From: Paenibacillus sp. NAIST15-1
GTDB taxonomy: Bacteria; Bacillota; Bacilli; Paenibacillales; Paenibacillaceae
Length of the DNA: 64,000 nucleotides
Reading direction: 5' to 3'
Assembly: GCF_001894745.1 (NCBI RefSeq)
Contig: NZ_BBYF01000003.1
Span: 434,001 to 498,000 of the forward strand
Shown here: in pieces, positions 26,152 to 34,417 of the stretch
Layout of the letters: each line of letters opens with the position of its first letter
Numbering within the stretch: the first letter of the stretch is position 1
The notes under the pieces: model-generated
What the model was told of the DNA's origin: nothing
Database searches by the model: none
The model's input: only the letters and a program-made list of their open reading frames with translations
Program-made: the position numbers and the translations under genes

Positions 26152-26469
26152 TCAAGCTTCTTCCTCCCCTCGCTGGTTTCTGCGGGAATGGTACGGGCTG
26201 TATAGGGCAGGCCATAAGGTTCCACAGCGTAGTGCCTGCGCAGGTGGGAACTGTGGGAGATTAGGCGGCTGGAACGTGATGAACTGGTTGATGGGTACGA
26301 CAAAGACGGAATAAGGCAGTGGCGGACAGGGGTCACACGGACTTCGGAACGGGAAAAATACACGCTCCTGCGGCACAGCCTGTTCCGTCGGACAACAGCC
26401 GCTTCTCTCTTGCTGTCCAACCGGAGGCAGATCTTCTGAAGCTAAATTTCGCTGTAATTCGTGTTCCAT
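26152..26469 (-). CDS. cotJA: Spore coat associated protein CotJA
   Basis: CotJA is the first gene of the operon. The protein of 105 residues begins MEHELQRNLASEDLP and ends in a charged REE-type tail. The central part has a cysteine-rich stretch (SGCCPTEQ) and proline-rich segments (PPLPYSVFVVPINQFITFQP), typical of CotJA. The start is ATG 26469; an upstream ATG at 26493 would place the AAGGAGG site inside the gene. It overlaps no neighbour and cotJB begins right after its stop. Confidence 0.88.
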   Translation of the reverse strand: MEHELQRNLASEDLPPVGQQERSGCCPTEQAVPQERVFFPFRSPCDPCPPLPYSVFVVPINQFITFQPPNLPQFPPAQALRCGTLWPALYSPYHSRRNQRGEEEA

Positions 26470-26560
26470 GACACTCTTTACGCCTCCTTGCATTCATGTT
26501 CGCATTTACTCGATCTCTTACTTGTATGTGAGAGTAGGAATGTCCCATGTACATAATTTA

Positions 26561-26601
26561 AGCCAAGATGTGACAGATCTGATTCTCTGTACACCTTGGC
26601 T
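26561..26601 (-). terminator. Terminator of the GNAT gene
   Basis: AGCCAAG (26561-26567) and CTTGGCT (26595-26601) form the base of a long imperfect stem; TTAAATTATG follows on the minus strand. It lies about 65 bases after the GNAT stop. Confidence 0.55.
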
Positions 26602-26666
26602 TTGTTGGCGGTATAGGAATGAATGTCAAATGATAAAGAAAGAGTGTTGAGCTTCGTTTCTGTCGC

Positions 26667-27170
26667 TTACGATACGATCTCCCTATTGGTGATGCCGTAT
26701 ATCGCTTGCTGTTCGCCAAATCGTTGCACCGTATCCCGGAAGCTCATGCCGATTCGTTCCAGGAGCCTGCATGAGGCCTTGTTCGCAGCTTGTGTTTCGG
26801 CGATCACTTCAGGCAATCCTAGTTCGCGAAATGCGTAATCAATCACTGCTGTAACTGTCTCTGCCGCATATCCAGAGCCCCACCATTCAGGCAGCAGCTC
26901 ATAAGATACCTCCGTACTGACGCCATCATGGTGCGTATCCAGAGAAATCAACCCGATAAACGCATTCGTTTCCTTTTCTCTAATGATCCAGAACGAGGCT
27001 CCTTCCTGAGAAGCAAGCATTCTGCGGAAGCTGTCTGTAATCGCCTCTTCCTCTGTCCATGCCCCGCCCAGATATTTGCGTACCTCCTCGTTCACATACA
27101 GCCGTCTTACGTTATCATAGTCACTTGCTTGCAGCTTGGTAAGTGTACAACGTTTCGTCTCAAGCAACAT
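26667..27170 (-). CDS. GNAT family N-acetyltransferase (RimJ/RimL-like)
   Basis: The 167 residues are a GCN5-related acetyltransferase that moves acetyl from acetyl-CoA to an unknown amine. It shows the RimJ/RimL pattern: LETKRCTLTKLQASD at the start, VSYELLPEWWGSGYAAETV for the acetyl-CoA loop (Q/RxxGxG/A replaced by EWWGSGYA) and NKASCRLLERIGM. The ATG at 27170 has GGAGGG four bases upstream, so the longer frame to 27224 is not used. It stands alone and has its own terminator. Confidence 0.85.
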   Translation of the reverse strand: MLLETKRCTLTKLQASDYDNVRRLYVNEEVRKYLGGAWTEEEAITDSFRRMLASQEGASFWIIREKETNAFIGLISLDTHHDGVSTEVSYELLPEWWGSGYAAETVTAVIDYAFRELGLPEVIAETQAANKASCRLLERIGMSFRDTVQRFGEQQAIYGITNREIVS

Positions 27171-27369
27171 ATAGCCCTCCGATATGATTACAGGATTCAA
27201 AATGATCCTCCTATTAAAGCACACTTGGGCGGCATTTGAAATCCCATCCTATATCTTTATTTACATAGATCTATATCTACACCGGCACGAGCCCTCACGG
27301 CACAGCGCTTGTCAGCTTCAAATAACTCGCGCATGTTTATGTAATTCCTAAGCATGCGTGTTATCCATT

Positions 27370-27882
27370 CTACCCGTGTTGACCCTGACGAAGAAGCCGA
27401 TTTACTGTTTCCCGCCGCACACCAATAAATTGGCCGATTTCTTCTTGTGTCAATAATTCGGTAATAGGCATCGTATCCGCATAGCTTCTCAGCCATGCTG
27501 ACAACAGCTCTAGTCGTTCACTCGGTGTCCCGATAGTCAAATGATCAATGCGCTGCTGCATGAAACGCAGCTTATCTTGAAGCAGCTTCGCAACATCCAG
27601 CGCCTTGTCCGGCTGCTGCCGCAAGCCTTCATACCACTCCTCAGCCGGAATCCGTTCCACGACCGTCTTAACCATCGCGATCGCTGTTCCGTGACATTCC
27701 TTCGGCGTGATTAAGGAATGATGCGGGACGATTTCGCCCGTGTATACGAGGTTGAACAAAATAATATTGCCGTTCTCATGCAAGCGTGTAACCTTGCACA
27801 GCCCGCTTATAATGCGGTACAAATACGTTCCTGGATCTCCTTGTCGAAATAAAACTTCTCCCCGATGCAGTGTCATAATCAT
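27370..27882 (-). CDS. Crp/Fnr family transcription regulator
   Basis: This is a DNA-binding regulator with an N-terminal cyclic-nucleotide-like sensor fold (about 1-115, GEVLFRQGDPGTYLYRI) and a C-terminal winged helix. The recognition helix GVRRETVNRLL keeps the Arg-Glu-x3-Arg pattern of CRP, which reads TGTGA half-sites. The protein is 170 residues, shorter than CRP (about 210) because the N-terminal part and the end are trimmed. No iron-sulfur cysteine cluster of Fnr type is seen. The ATG at 27882 has GGGGGAG five bases upstream. Its possible targets include the sites in front of hmp, about 4 kb away. Confidence 0.85.
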   Translation of the reverse strand: MIMTLHRGEVLFRQGDPGTYLYRIISGLCKVTRLHENGNIILFNLVYTGEIVPHHSLITPKECHGTAIAMVKTVVERIPAEEWYEGLRQQPDKALDVAKLLQDKLRFMQQRIDHLTIGTPSERLELLSAWLRSYADTMPITELLTQEEIGQFIGVRRETVNRLLRQGQHG

Positions 27883-27988
27883 TTTTGCTCCCCCCCCTAA
27901 TTGCCGTTCCGTCTATGAATGCTGCCGCATTCGCACGTATGTTGTACCTATTGTACCGATTTCTCACCCTTTTGACCACGCTTGGCTG

Positions 27989-28040
27989 TTGAAATACGAA
28001 TATTTGTTCGGTATTATGGATATAATAAGAACAAGGGTTC
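27989..28040 (+). promoter_or_regulatory. SOS promoter with two LexA-type boxes
   Basis: A sigma-A-like promoter, TTGAAA (27989-27994) and TATTAT (28012-28017) 17 bases apart, contains the box CGAATATTTGTTCG (27997-28010) in its spacer. A second box with the core GAAC-N4-GTTC is at 28029-28040. Both match the Gram-positive LexA/DinR consensus CGAAC-N4-GTTCG with at most one change in each core. Repression by LexA is inferred. Confidence 0.75.
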
Positions 28041-28136
28041 CCCTTCTGCTCTTTTTAAATAGATATCTCATGCCCCACACGACATGAGGCCATGCATATG
28101 GCACACACGCGATATATACAAGGAGGAAGAACGCGC

Positions 28137-28574
28137 ATGGGCACACCATTCGCATCGAACGGCTCTCCCCCCCACAACGGAGAAGATGCCTACATTGTCA
28201 AGCAATATATTATTCAAACGCTAATCTTGGATGTGCTGGAACGCGACATTGAACGGATTGGAGCCTCTAATTTGAAGATGGCCGACATCTACACACAATG
28301 TCTAAGACAAGCACAAGATAATGTTTCTCTCGATTTGTACCGCCTACGCAAACAGTTTCGCAACCGCGGCATTAAAGTGTATGAGGAGGAACGGCTTGAA
28401 CATGGGATTCGTGTCCAATACGTATGCCGAGGCTATCAACATTCGTTCTACATGCTGCGCGGCTTGATTCGTGCAGAGGTGAAGAACCGCATGCAGGCTT
28501 ACTTGAACATTGCCGCCTCCCAAGCTTCGAATCCAGACACAAGTATGGGCAGTCCCCTTACTCGGCACCAATAG
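28137..28574 (+). CDS. Unknown SOS-linked protein, paralogue A
   Basis: This 145-residue soluble, mostly helical protein has no recognised family. Its C-terminal half aligns without gaps to the protein at 28940: shared blocks are D-x-Y-I-V-type helix starts, the YT-(Q/K) step, DN-(V/I)-S-x-DL, (K/R)-(V/I)-x-EE and YxxxGY-x-x-SF. The ATG at 28137 follows AGGAGGAAG; an ATG at 28092 lacks a site. It sits behind two LexA-type boxes, so it is probably damage-induced. A terminator follows at 28629. Confidence 0.75.
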   Translation: MGTPFASNGSPPHNGEDAYIVKQYIIQTLILDVLERDIERIGASNLKMADIYTQCLRQAQDNVSLDLYRLRKQFRNRGIKVYEEERLEHGIRVQYVCRGYQHSFYMLRGLIRAEVKNRMQAYLNIAASQASNPDTSMGSPLTRHQ

Positions 28575-28628
28575 GTTTACAGCCTCATATTCACCGCTGC
28601 CTCATCTTATCCACTTCCTCAGAACAAT

Positions 28629-28678
28629 GCCCCTTGGCAAGGACGGAGCAGCCGCTCTTCTAATGCTTGCTAAGGGGC
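28629..28678 (+). terminator. Terminator of the SOS-linked gene A
   Basis: GCCCCTTGGCAAG (28629-28641) pairs with CTTGCTAAGGGGC (28666-28678), with one mismatch, followed by ATTTCTG. The bases up to 28811 hold no other feature. Confidence 0.7.
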
Positions 28679-28811
28679 ATTTCTGATCACGTGCTTGCCC
28701 AGCATCGTCAATGAGACAGCCCGCAGAATTCACTGCATCCTCGAACTTTCGATTGTTGGAGTCTATCCCCTATTAACGCTGTGGATGAATACACAATGGA
28801 AAAGATAAAAA

Positions 28812-28834
28812 CCTGTTGAGGATTTCTCAACAGG
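28812..28834 (-). terminator. Terminator of the polymerase operon
   Basis: CCTGTTGAG and CTCAACAGG form a perfect nine-pair stem with a five-base loop. On the minus strand TTTTTATCTTTT follows. It ends the polymerase-paralogue B transcript. Confidence 0.85.
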
Positions 28835-28939
28835 CTAACCAGTCCCGAGTTGGGGAAATTGGCATTCTTCGTTATGGCTTTGTCAGGCTTAGAAGTCAAA
28901 TTAGGCTCAGGTGCCCTCTTTCTTCTTCTCTTGACTCGA

Positions 28940-29443
28940 TTAATAACGCGGCTCTATTTCAACTAAGTTGCTTAATTTAGTGGTAAGTCTGTCCGTGTAT
29001 CGAGCTAACCTTCTGCTTATCTCCATCTTCATGTACTCTTTCGTTATATGAAAACTATCCTCATAGCCATGGTACGCATAGTGTAATATCATTGTACTAT
29101 CATGCTTCTCTTCATCTACAATACGAATTTCTTTTTTCAACATCTCCTGTCTTCTTTTGGACAGGTCGGTAGAGATATCATTTGCAAGGATTTGAGCAGC
29201 CTTGGTATATAGAGATTTCAATGTCTCAGAAGATCCCTTCATTTCGTGAATTTTCTTAGTTACCATCGTACACATCACCGAAAGTAGAACATAATCGCGC
29301 ATTAATTCAATATCTTCCCTCTTTGGCTGGTTTAACTCTCCGCTTGACGTATCACTATGCCTTCTCAACAGAGCCTCCCGATGTTGCGGTAACATCATCC
29401 GGCTGGACTCCCAAAGACCATTCTTCTCGAGCTTTTTACTCAT
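28940..29443 (-). CDS. Unknown SOS-linked protein, paralogue B
   Basis: This 167-residue protein is the partner of the one at 28137. Its first 50 residues are basic and variable; the rest (from about residue 45, KREDIELMRDYVLLSV) is the shared domain ending YTDRLTTKLSNLVEIEPRY. Its start codon overlaps the polymerase stop (ATGA), so it is translated together with the polymerase. In B. subtilis the place next to UvrX or YqjW is taken by YolD-type or YqzH-type small proteins; this protein does not show their motifs. A role as a polymerase helper is inferred from the coupling. Confidence 0.75.
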   Translation of the reverse strand: MSKKLEKNGLWESSRMMLPQHREALLRRHSDTSSGELNQPKREDIELMRDYVLLSVMCTMVTKKIHEMKGSSETLKSLYTKAAQILANDISTDLSKRRQEMLKKEIRIVDEEKHDSTMILHYAYHGYEDSFHITKEYMKMEISRRLARYTDRLTTKLSNLVEIEPRY

Positions 29444-30708
29444 TTATAATGCCCCCCGATTTTCAGGGATCTCTCTACCGCTTGACCTGCATAGGTAAGA
29501 GAAGAAGCTCTGATAATTGCCGCATTGCCATATCGATCCTTAATCATATCCGTCACCTTATCCAGCGCTCTAGCTCTGACTTGATCTTCAAAGAGCGTTA
29601 GTTGATACTGCTGGTCATCTTCCAATGTGCTTAGCATAACACCTACACGACGTACAGGCATTCGATCCCAATATTGATAAAAAATTCGCTTGACCATATC
29701 AAATACTTTATTTGTATGATTCGTCGGATCCGGCATTTTCATTTGGCGTGAGAATCCTGTGGGCGCTTCATACGGGCTGCACATGCAGCTTACGGTTACG
29801 ACCCAGCCCATATACCCTTTTATCCGACAATCTCGGCAGACTTCCTCCGTCAACTCCAACAGGATAGTATCGATCTCCGTAGAATGCACATAATCCCTGG
29901 GCAGGGTCATCATGTGACCAATCGATTTGGGAGGTGTTTGAAATGTACCCGGTGTTACCGGACTATCATCCAAGCCGTTCGCAGTTCGCCACATCACCTC
30001 GGCATGAATATCCGACTGTTTGCCGAATCGAGCTCGAAATTTATTTTTGAGCTGGGGCAATGGAGTTCTCGCAATATCCCCAATCGTAACTATCCCTAGT
30101 TTCGCAAAATGCTTGCACATTCGAGATCCAACACCGAACATTTTATGAACGGGCTCTTTCCACAGCATGGTGGGAACGTCGGATGGATGCAAAGTAAAAA
30201 TACCGCTTTTATTTTTTTTGGCCCAAATATCCGTTGCCGTCTTAGCCAATATTTTATTGGTACCGATCCCGATTCGAATCCGCACCCCTGTCTGGAGCAT
30301 TACCCGTTTCTGGATTTCCTTCGCAATGGTGATTGGATCACCAAAAATGGATTGACTGGCTGTCACATCCAAAAATTGTTCGTCAATACTAAACACTTCA
30401 ACCAGATCCGTAAACTCTTCATAAATCTGAGTAATCATCAATGAAACATCGATATAATGCTGCATACGAGGACGCATAATGATGAGATCGGGGCATTTCT
30501 TGAGTGCTTCACCCAACCGTTCGGCTGACGTCACACCAAAACTTTTAGCGATCGGGCACGCGGCCAGAATAATCCCTGAACGACGTGTAGGGTCACCAGC
30601 TACTGCTACTGCTTTATTTTGATATTCTGGATGATCTGCTTTTTCTACACTTGCGTAGAAGCTTTCGCAATCGGCCAAAAATATTACCCTTTCCCTTTTC
30701 TGACTCAC
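29440..30708 (-). CDS. Y-family DNA polymerase, UvrX/YqjW type
   Basis: This is an error-prone translesion polymerase of the UvrX/YqjW/Pol IV group. From the GTG at 30708 (GGAGGG seven bases upstream) it has 422 residues. The catalytic acidic residues are in LADCESFYASVEK (about residues 10-22) and SIDEQFLDV (about 115-123). The little-finger region and the end IGGHYK fit UvrX/YqjW proteins. Two LexA-type boxes stand before it at 30761-30774 and 30785-30798. It is coupled to paralogue B through an ATGA overlap. Confidence 0.93.
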   Translation of the reverse strand: MSQKRERVIFLADCESFYASVEKADHPEYQNKAVAVAGDPTRRSGIILAACPIAKSFGVTSAERLGEALKKCPDLIIMRPRMQHYIDVSLMITQIYEEFTDLVEVFSIDEQFLDVTASQSIFGDPITIAKEIQKRVMLQTGVRIRIGIGTNKILAKTATDIWAKKNKSGIFTLHPSDVPTMLWKEPVHKMFGVGSRMCKHFAKLGIVTIGDIARTPLPQLKNKFRARFGKQSDIHAEVMWRTANGLDDSPVTPGTFQTPPKSIGHMMTLPRDYVHSTEIDTILLELTEEVCRDCRIKGYMGWVVTVSCMCSPYEAPTGFSRQMKMPDPTNHTNKVFDMVKRIFYQYWDRMPVRRVGVMLSTLEDDQQYQLTLFEDQVRARALDKVTDMIKDRYGNAAIIRASSLTYAGQAVERSLKIGGHYK

Positions 30709-30760
30709 ATTAAAGCCCTCCAATAGTTATAAATCATATTACATACACAATCACAAAATA

Positions 30761-30798
30761 AGAACGTATATTCCTATTGTATGCCGAACGTACATTCG
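30761..30798 (-). promoter_or_regulatory. Two LexA-type boxes before the polymerase
   Basis: AGAACGTATATTCC (30761-30774) and CGAACGTACATTCG (30785-30798) each match the CGAAC-N4-GTTCG consensus with one changed core base. On the minus strand a TACAAT -10-like element lies between them (30776-30781). LexA control is inferred. Confidence 0.7.
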
Positions 30799-31066
30799 TT
30801 ATGCAAGTAATAGGCTGCCCGCCACATCCAAATGCTGTTCATCCATACGGGGCTGAACAACAATAAGGTCTGCACATTTACTAATGACTTCGCCAAGCCG
30901 AGCCACTCCGCTGTATGACACCATGTTTCTTAGTTGTAGGGCAAGCTGCCAGTGCGATACCAGCACGACGAGCAGGATCGCCTACTACAACTAGCAGACG
31001 ATCCTTGTATTCAGGGTGTGAAACCTTCCCCACACTCGCATAGAACGATTGACAATCTGCCAACAT
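30799..31066 (-). pseudogene. Remnant of a second Y-family polymerase
   Basis: The frame from ATG 31066 starts with the polymerase N-terminus (LADCQSFYASVGK, LAACPTTKKHGV) and then breaks into a wrong frame. A different frame continues the family sequence (SGVARLGEVISKCADLI, VVQPRMDEQHLDVAGS) to a stop at 30799-30801. Between PRM and EQHLDV about 35 codons are missing compared with the intact polymerase. The gene is therefore frame-shifted, internally deleted and cut at the C-terminus. It is probably a decayed duplicate of the gene at 29440. Confidence 0.85.
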
Positions 31067-31123
31067 AATAACTCGTTCTCATGATTTATTCGGTTTGCCA
31101 TCCATACACCCTTCACCCTAGCG

Positions 31124-31167
31124 AGAACATTTGTTCTTATATACACAGAATACCGAACATATATTCT
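31124..31167 (-). promoter_or_regulatory. Two LexA-type boxes before the polymerase remnant
   Basis: AGAACATTTGTTCT (31124-31137) is a perfect palindrome with the GAAC-N4-GTTC core. CGAACATATATTCT (31154-31167) is a second box with one changed base. A TATATA-like element lies between them. The control region of the decayed gene is still recognisable. No other gene lies between 31168 and 31377. Confidence 0.7.
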
Positions 31168-31377
31168 CTTTTCAACAGGGAGATTTTGAAAATTCGGATC
31201 GAATGGCGTCGAGTAGGTAAGGATCTACTGCGGATGGCGTATAACTCCAAATTCACGCTGAATGTATGTAAAGTTTAAGTCGTTTCATGTGACTGAGGGA
31301 TCACCTCACGGGAAGGAAGAGAATGTGATATGATGAGATCACCATAGGATAGAACGGACAAGAGAGGAAGACGTAAC

Positions 31378-32109
31378 GTGTGTGGACGATATACATTAAC
31401 CGTGACCATTGAACAGCTAATGGCGCACTATCTGCTTGATTCAGGAGCCCTCGTGCCCTTCCATGAGCCGCGCTACAATATTGCGCCGAGCCAGCAAGTA
31501 CCTGCTCTGATTCATGATGGTACGAAGCTGCGGCTTGGACCGCTTAAGTGGGGCCTCATTCCAGCTTGGGCGAAGGACGAGAAGTTCGCTGCACGAACAA
31601 TTAATGCGCGCGCCGAAACCGTTCGGGACAAGCCCGCCTTCCGCCTCCCATTCCAGCGGAAGCGGTGCATTATACCAGCAGACAGCTTCTATGAATGGAA
31701 ACGAAATCCAGATGGAACGAAGCAGCCTATGCGTATTAGACGCACTGATGGCGGTATTTTCAATATGGCAGGATTATATGACACATGGGTCAATCCCAAT
31801 GGGGAGAAAATCAGCACCTGCACGATCATCACGACGACTCCGAACGAACTGATGGAGCCGATTCATGATCGAATGCCGGTTATTTTACCAGAGGATCAGC
31901 TGTCATTCTGGCTTGATCGCCGAATGACCGACACTGGGAAGCTTCAATCCGTTCTCCTTCCCTATCCGTCTAAGCTAATGGAGGTCTACCCTGTCAGCGC
32001 TAAGGTGGGGAATACACGAGTGGACGATCCCTCCTGTATCGAGCAGATAAGCGAGCAGCACCAAGAGGAGACACCAGACAGCGTCCCCCCTACCTTATTT
32101 ACGCTATAA
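31378..32109 (+). CDS. SOS response-associated peptidase (SRAP/YedK family)
   Basis: SRAP proteins bind abasic sites in single-stranded DNA through their N-terminal cysteine and shield them. The start is GTG 31378, so the mature protein begins with the required Cys 2 (MCGRYTL). Further family blocks are YNIAPSQQVPAL, GLIPAWAKD, INARAET, FYEWK and HDRMPVIL, which supply the Asn, Glu and His of the active site. It is 243 residues. Context, next to a translesion polymerase, fits DNA damage tolerance. No LexA box was found directly in front of it. Confidence 0.95.
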   Translation: MCGRYTLTVTIEQLMAHYLLDSGALVPFHEPRYNIAPSQQVPALIHDGTKLRLGPLKWGLIPAWAKDEKFAARTINARAETVRDKPAFRLPFQRKRCIIPADSFYEWKRNPDGTKQPMRIRRTDGGIFNMAGLYDTWVNPNGEKISTCTIITTTPNELMEPIHDRMPVILPEDQLSFWLDRRMTDTGKLQSVLLPYPSKLMEVYPVSAKVGNTRVDDPSCIEQISEQHQEETPDSVPPTLFTL

Positions 32110-32196
32110 ACCTATCGCTAGCATATAGCAGTATCACGCCATGCTCCTTCATCTCGCAATCGCGCACCTTAGAGCATCCGATACTCCGATGCTCAT

Positions 32197-32760
32197 TCAA
32201 TACGAGGCTGATGGAGTTCCCCGGAGAAATTCCGCCAGGCGTCCCCGCTGCAGAGCATGGTGACGGAAGTGCATATCCACAAGCAAGTACCATTCCATCG
32301 CACTCAAGTAACCGAAGCCTGGATGCATCGTTCTGCGATTCTCTGGAATCGAAGCAATAACAGGTTCAAGCTCGTTCATGCGCCGCAGTACTGCCTGCAT
32401 GCCTTCTACAATCTCCTCCTTGCTGGCAGGTTGAGGTGGCGTATATTCTGGAGAGGCTGGCACCTTCACACGAATAGGAGGGATGCTCCCAGCCGCGAAG
32501 ACCATACTGCCCTGCTGCGTCTTCTCCAACTGTTCACTGCTAGCTGCATCTGCAGTCATGTCGCGGCATACTTCCACCTGACGAAGCTGCATAAAGAGCG
32601 CAGAGCGGATCAAATGCATATAGACCTGTCCGAGCGACCACTCCTCCTCGCTTGGCTTGCGTGTAATCTCCTCCATACTGTAAAGATCAAGCTCTTGCAC
32701 AACCTGCTTCACTGATTCCTCTAGGCTTAACAGTGACTGATGCGGGGTCATATTTGTCAT
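32197..32760 (-). CDS. DinB-superfamily protein
   Basis: DinB/YfiT-fold proteins are four-helix metal-binding proteins; several act as thiol transferases. The 187 residues keep the metal histidines of the fold: WSLGQVYMHLIRSALFM near residue 45 and a C-terminal LVDMHFRHHALQ near residue 168. The start at ATG 32760 follows GGGAGC. It lies between the SRAP gene and the WYL regulator, which is read in the same direction. The reaction is unknown. Confidence 0.82.
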   Translation of the reverse strand: MTNMTPHQSLLSLEESVKQVVQELDLYSMEEITRKPSEEEWSLGQVYMHLIRSALFMQLRQVEVCRDMTADAASSEQLEKTQQGSMVFAAGSIPPIRVKVPASPEYTPPQPASKEEIVEGMQAVLRRMNELEPVIASIPENRRTMHPGFGYLSAMEWYLLVDMHFRHHALQRGRLAEFLRGTPSASY

Positions 32761-32823
32761 TAGTAAAGCTCCCTTCGAACGAATATACCCCTACTATACG
32801 CGAACGCTACTGACAACAGTATG

Positions 32824-33762
32824 TCAGTAGCGTTTTAACTGCTGCAATATTTTTTCTGCCTCAAAGCGGACAAGGGCTGTAAGCGACTCCGGTTCCAATA
32901 CAACAGCTGCCGAACCCCACCCTAGAATCCAACCAAGCACATCTTCAGGTTGTCTCACTCGCAATGTCACAAGTGCCCCTTCTGGTTGTTCCTCCATGGT
33001 ATCGATAAAGAAATATCCCTGCTCCTTCACACGCTCAGCGGCAGCGGTGTGCAGAAGCACACGTACAAGGAGCTGGCGATCATCTGTCGGCTGATAAGAC
33101 TGTAGGGAGAAGTCGGGCGGACGAGTGAATGATTCATCGAGCAGTTCTAAATCCTGTATGCGACTAAGTCGGAAATGTCTAAGTCCCTGTCTAAGATGAC
33201 AATAAGCCACCATCGACCATGTTCCTTTGATATGCACAATCCCGTAGGGATCTACCTTGCGAACATGTTCTCTACGGCCATCGTCCCCTTGAAAAGGCTT
33301 CACATAGCGGAAGCGCACACTTCGCTCCTCCATTACAGCACGCCGTAGCAGAGCAAGTCCTTCTGCATGCGCAGAATGGGCAATGAGCTTCAAGGAAGAG
33401 CGCATCCGTTCCGTATCCTGCCGTACCGATTGTGGCATGACTGATTCAAGCTTGCGCCGAACGGCCTGTATCGTATCTTCATGAGCCCTTCCGAACTGCT
33501 GCTCCATATAATCTACGCCAAGCAAAATCGCCTCTGCTTCCTCCGCTGTAAAATGAACAGGCGGCAGAAAATAGCCATCCATAAGCGAGTATCCTTGGCC
33601 GGGAGCTCCGATAATCGCAACCCCTGCTTCACAGAGCGCCTGAATATCGCGATAGATTGTACGGACACTCGTCTCGAATACAGATGCCAGATCTTCTGCA
33701 CGCAGCGTACCTCTGCGCTGCAGCTCCAGTACAATCGCCATCATGCGATCCGTCTTATTCAT
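32824..33762 (-). CDS. HTH and WYL domain transcription regulator
   Basis: A 312-residue YafY-type regulator with an N-terminal winged HTH (RRGTLRAEDLASVFETSVRTI, about 15-35) and a WYL sensor domain (WSMVAYCHLRQGLRHFRLSRI near residue 200) that often binds single-stranded DNA or ligands. A C-terminal WCX region completes the layout. Its neighbour on the minus strand is the DinB-fold gene 63 bases downstream; many WYL regulators control adjacent genes, which makes that gene a candidate target. Confidence 0.92.
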   Translation of the reverse strand: MNKTDRMMAIVLELQRRGTLRAEDLASVFETSVRTIYRDIQALCEAGVAIIGAPGQGYSLMDGYFLPPVHFTAEEAEAILLGVDYMEQQFGRAHEDTIQAVRRKLESVMPQSVRQDTERMRSSLKLIAHSAHAEGLALLRRAVMEERSVRFRYVKPFQGDDGRREHVRKVDPYGIVHIKGTWSMVAYCHLRQGLRHFRLSRIQDLELLDESFTRPPDFSLQSYQPTDDRQLLVRVLLHTAAAERVKEQGYFFIDTMEEQPEGALVTLRVRQPEDVLGWILGWGSAAVVLEPESLTALVRFEAEKILQQLKRY

Positions 33763-33770
33763 CGCTAGCT

Positions 33771-34163
33771 TTACTCTTCAACAACAAGCTCGCCCTTCAT
33801 TCCATCATGGCCAGAACCGCACATGATCGAACAATGGAACTCAAATGTACCCGCCTTATCTGCTGTGAACTCGGCAGTTGCGCCGTCTTCCTGCAGTTCT
33901 ACGTTGTAGTCCTCCAGCTTCAAACCGTGCAGACCCTGCTTATTGCTCAGCGTCAGCTTCACCTTATCGCCCTTCTTCACCTTAATGGTTCCAGGTTCGA
34001 ATTTATAATTTGTTGCCTTAATGGTTACCGCACCTGTCCCTTCAGAGGAAGTAGCCGTCCCCTCCAACTCTTTGGCGGAATCTTTCGCCGAGCCGCAGCC
34101 AGCAAGAGATACAGCCAGCAGCATGGCAGCTAATGCAGCTGCGCCTATTTTCATCTTCTTCAT
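33771..34163 (-). CDS. CuA-type cupredoxin lipoprotein
   Basis: This 130-residue lipoprotein starts MKKMKIGAAALAAMLLAV with the lipobox LAGC near residue 22, so it is probably tethered outside the membrane. The cupredoxin domain carries His in GLHGLKL and the copper motif CSIMCGSGHDGM (C-x3-C-x3-H-x2-M), the CuA pattern of cytochrome oxidase subunit II. It is not next to oxidase genes here. It may carry electrons or deliver copper. The ATG at 34163 follows GGAGGCG. A terminator candidate lies downstream of the next gene, not here. Confidence 0.88.
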   Translation of the reverse strand: MKKMKIGAAALAAMLLAVSLAGCGSAKDSAKELEGTATSSEGTGAVTIKATNYKFEPGTIKVKKGDKVKLTLSNKQGLHGLKLEDYNVELQEDGATAEFTADKAGTFEFHCSIMCGSGHDGMKGELVVEE

Positions 34164-34417
34164 GTCATTCGCCTCCACATATAAATTGATTAAGAAATGT
34201 CAATCATCTACAAACGTTATACCCCTATATAAGCATATTTTGCATGTACGGATCGCAAAAATATCGAAGTGTGCCGAATTCGTCACCATTGCAAGGCCAT
34301 TTCGTGAGCAATGTACTCGATGATCATCATTCTCTACTATTCAGAATCCTCCCTAGACCTATATTGCTGCAATGAAGCCAAACCCTATTAACCAGCATAA
34401 ATCCGGCATAACGCACA

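Noticed and set aside
28092..28136. Earlier ATG for the SOS-linked protein A
   Set aside because: No ribosome site; AGGAGG stands before the ATG at 28137.
32760..32800. LexA box before the DinB-fold gene
   Set aside because: CGAACGAATATAC fits only one half of the consensus.
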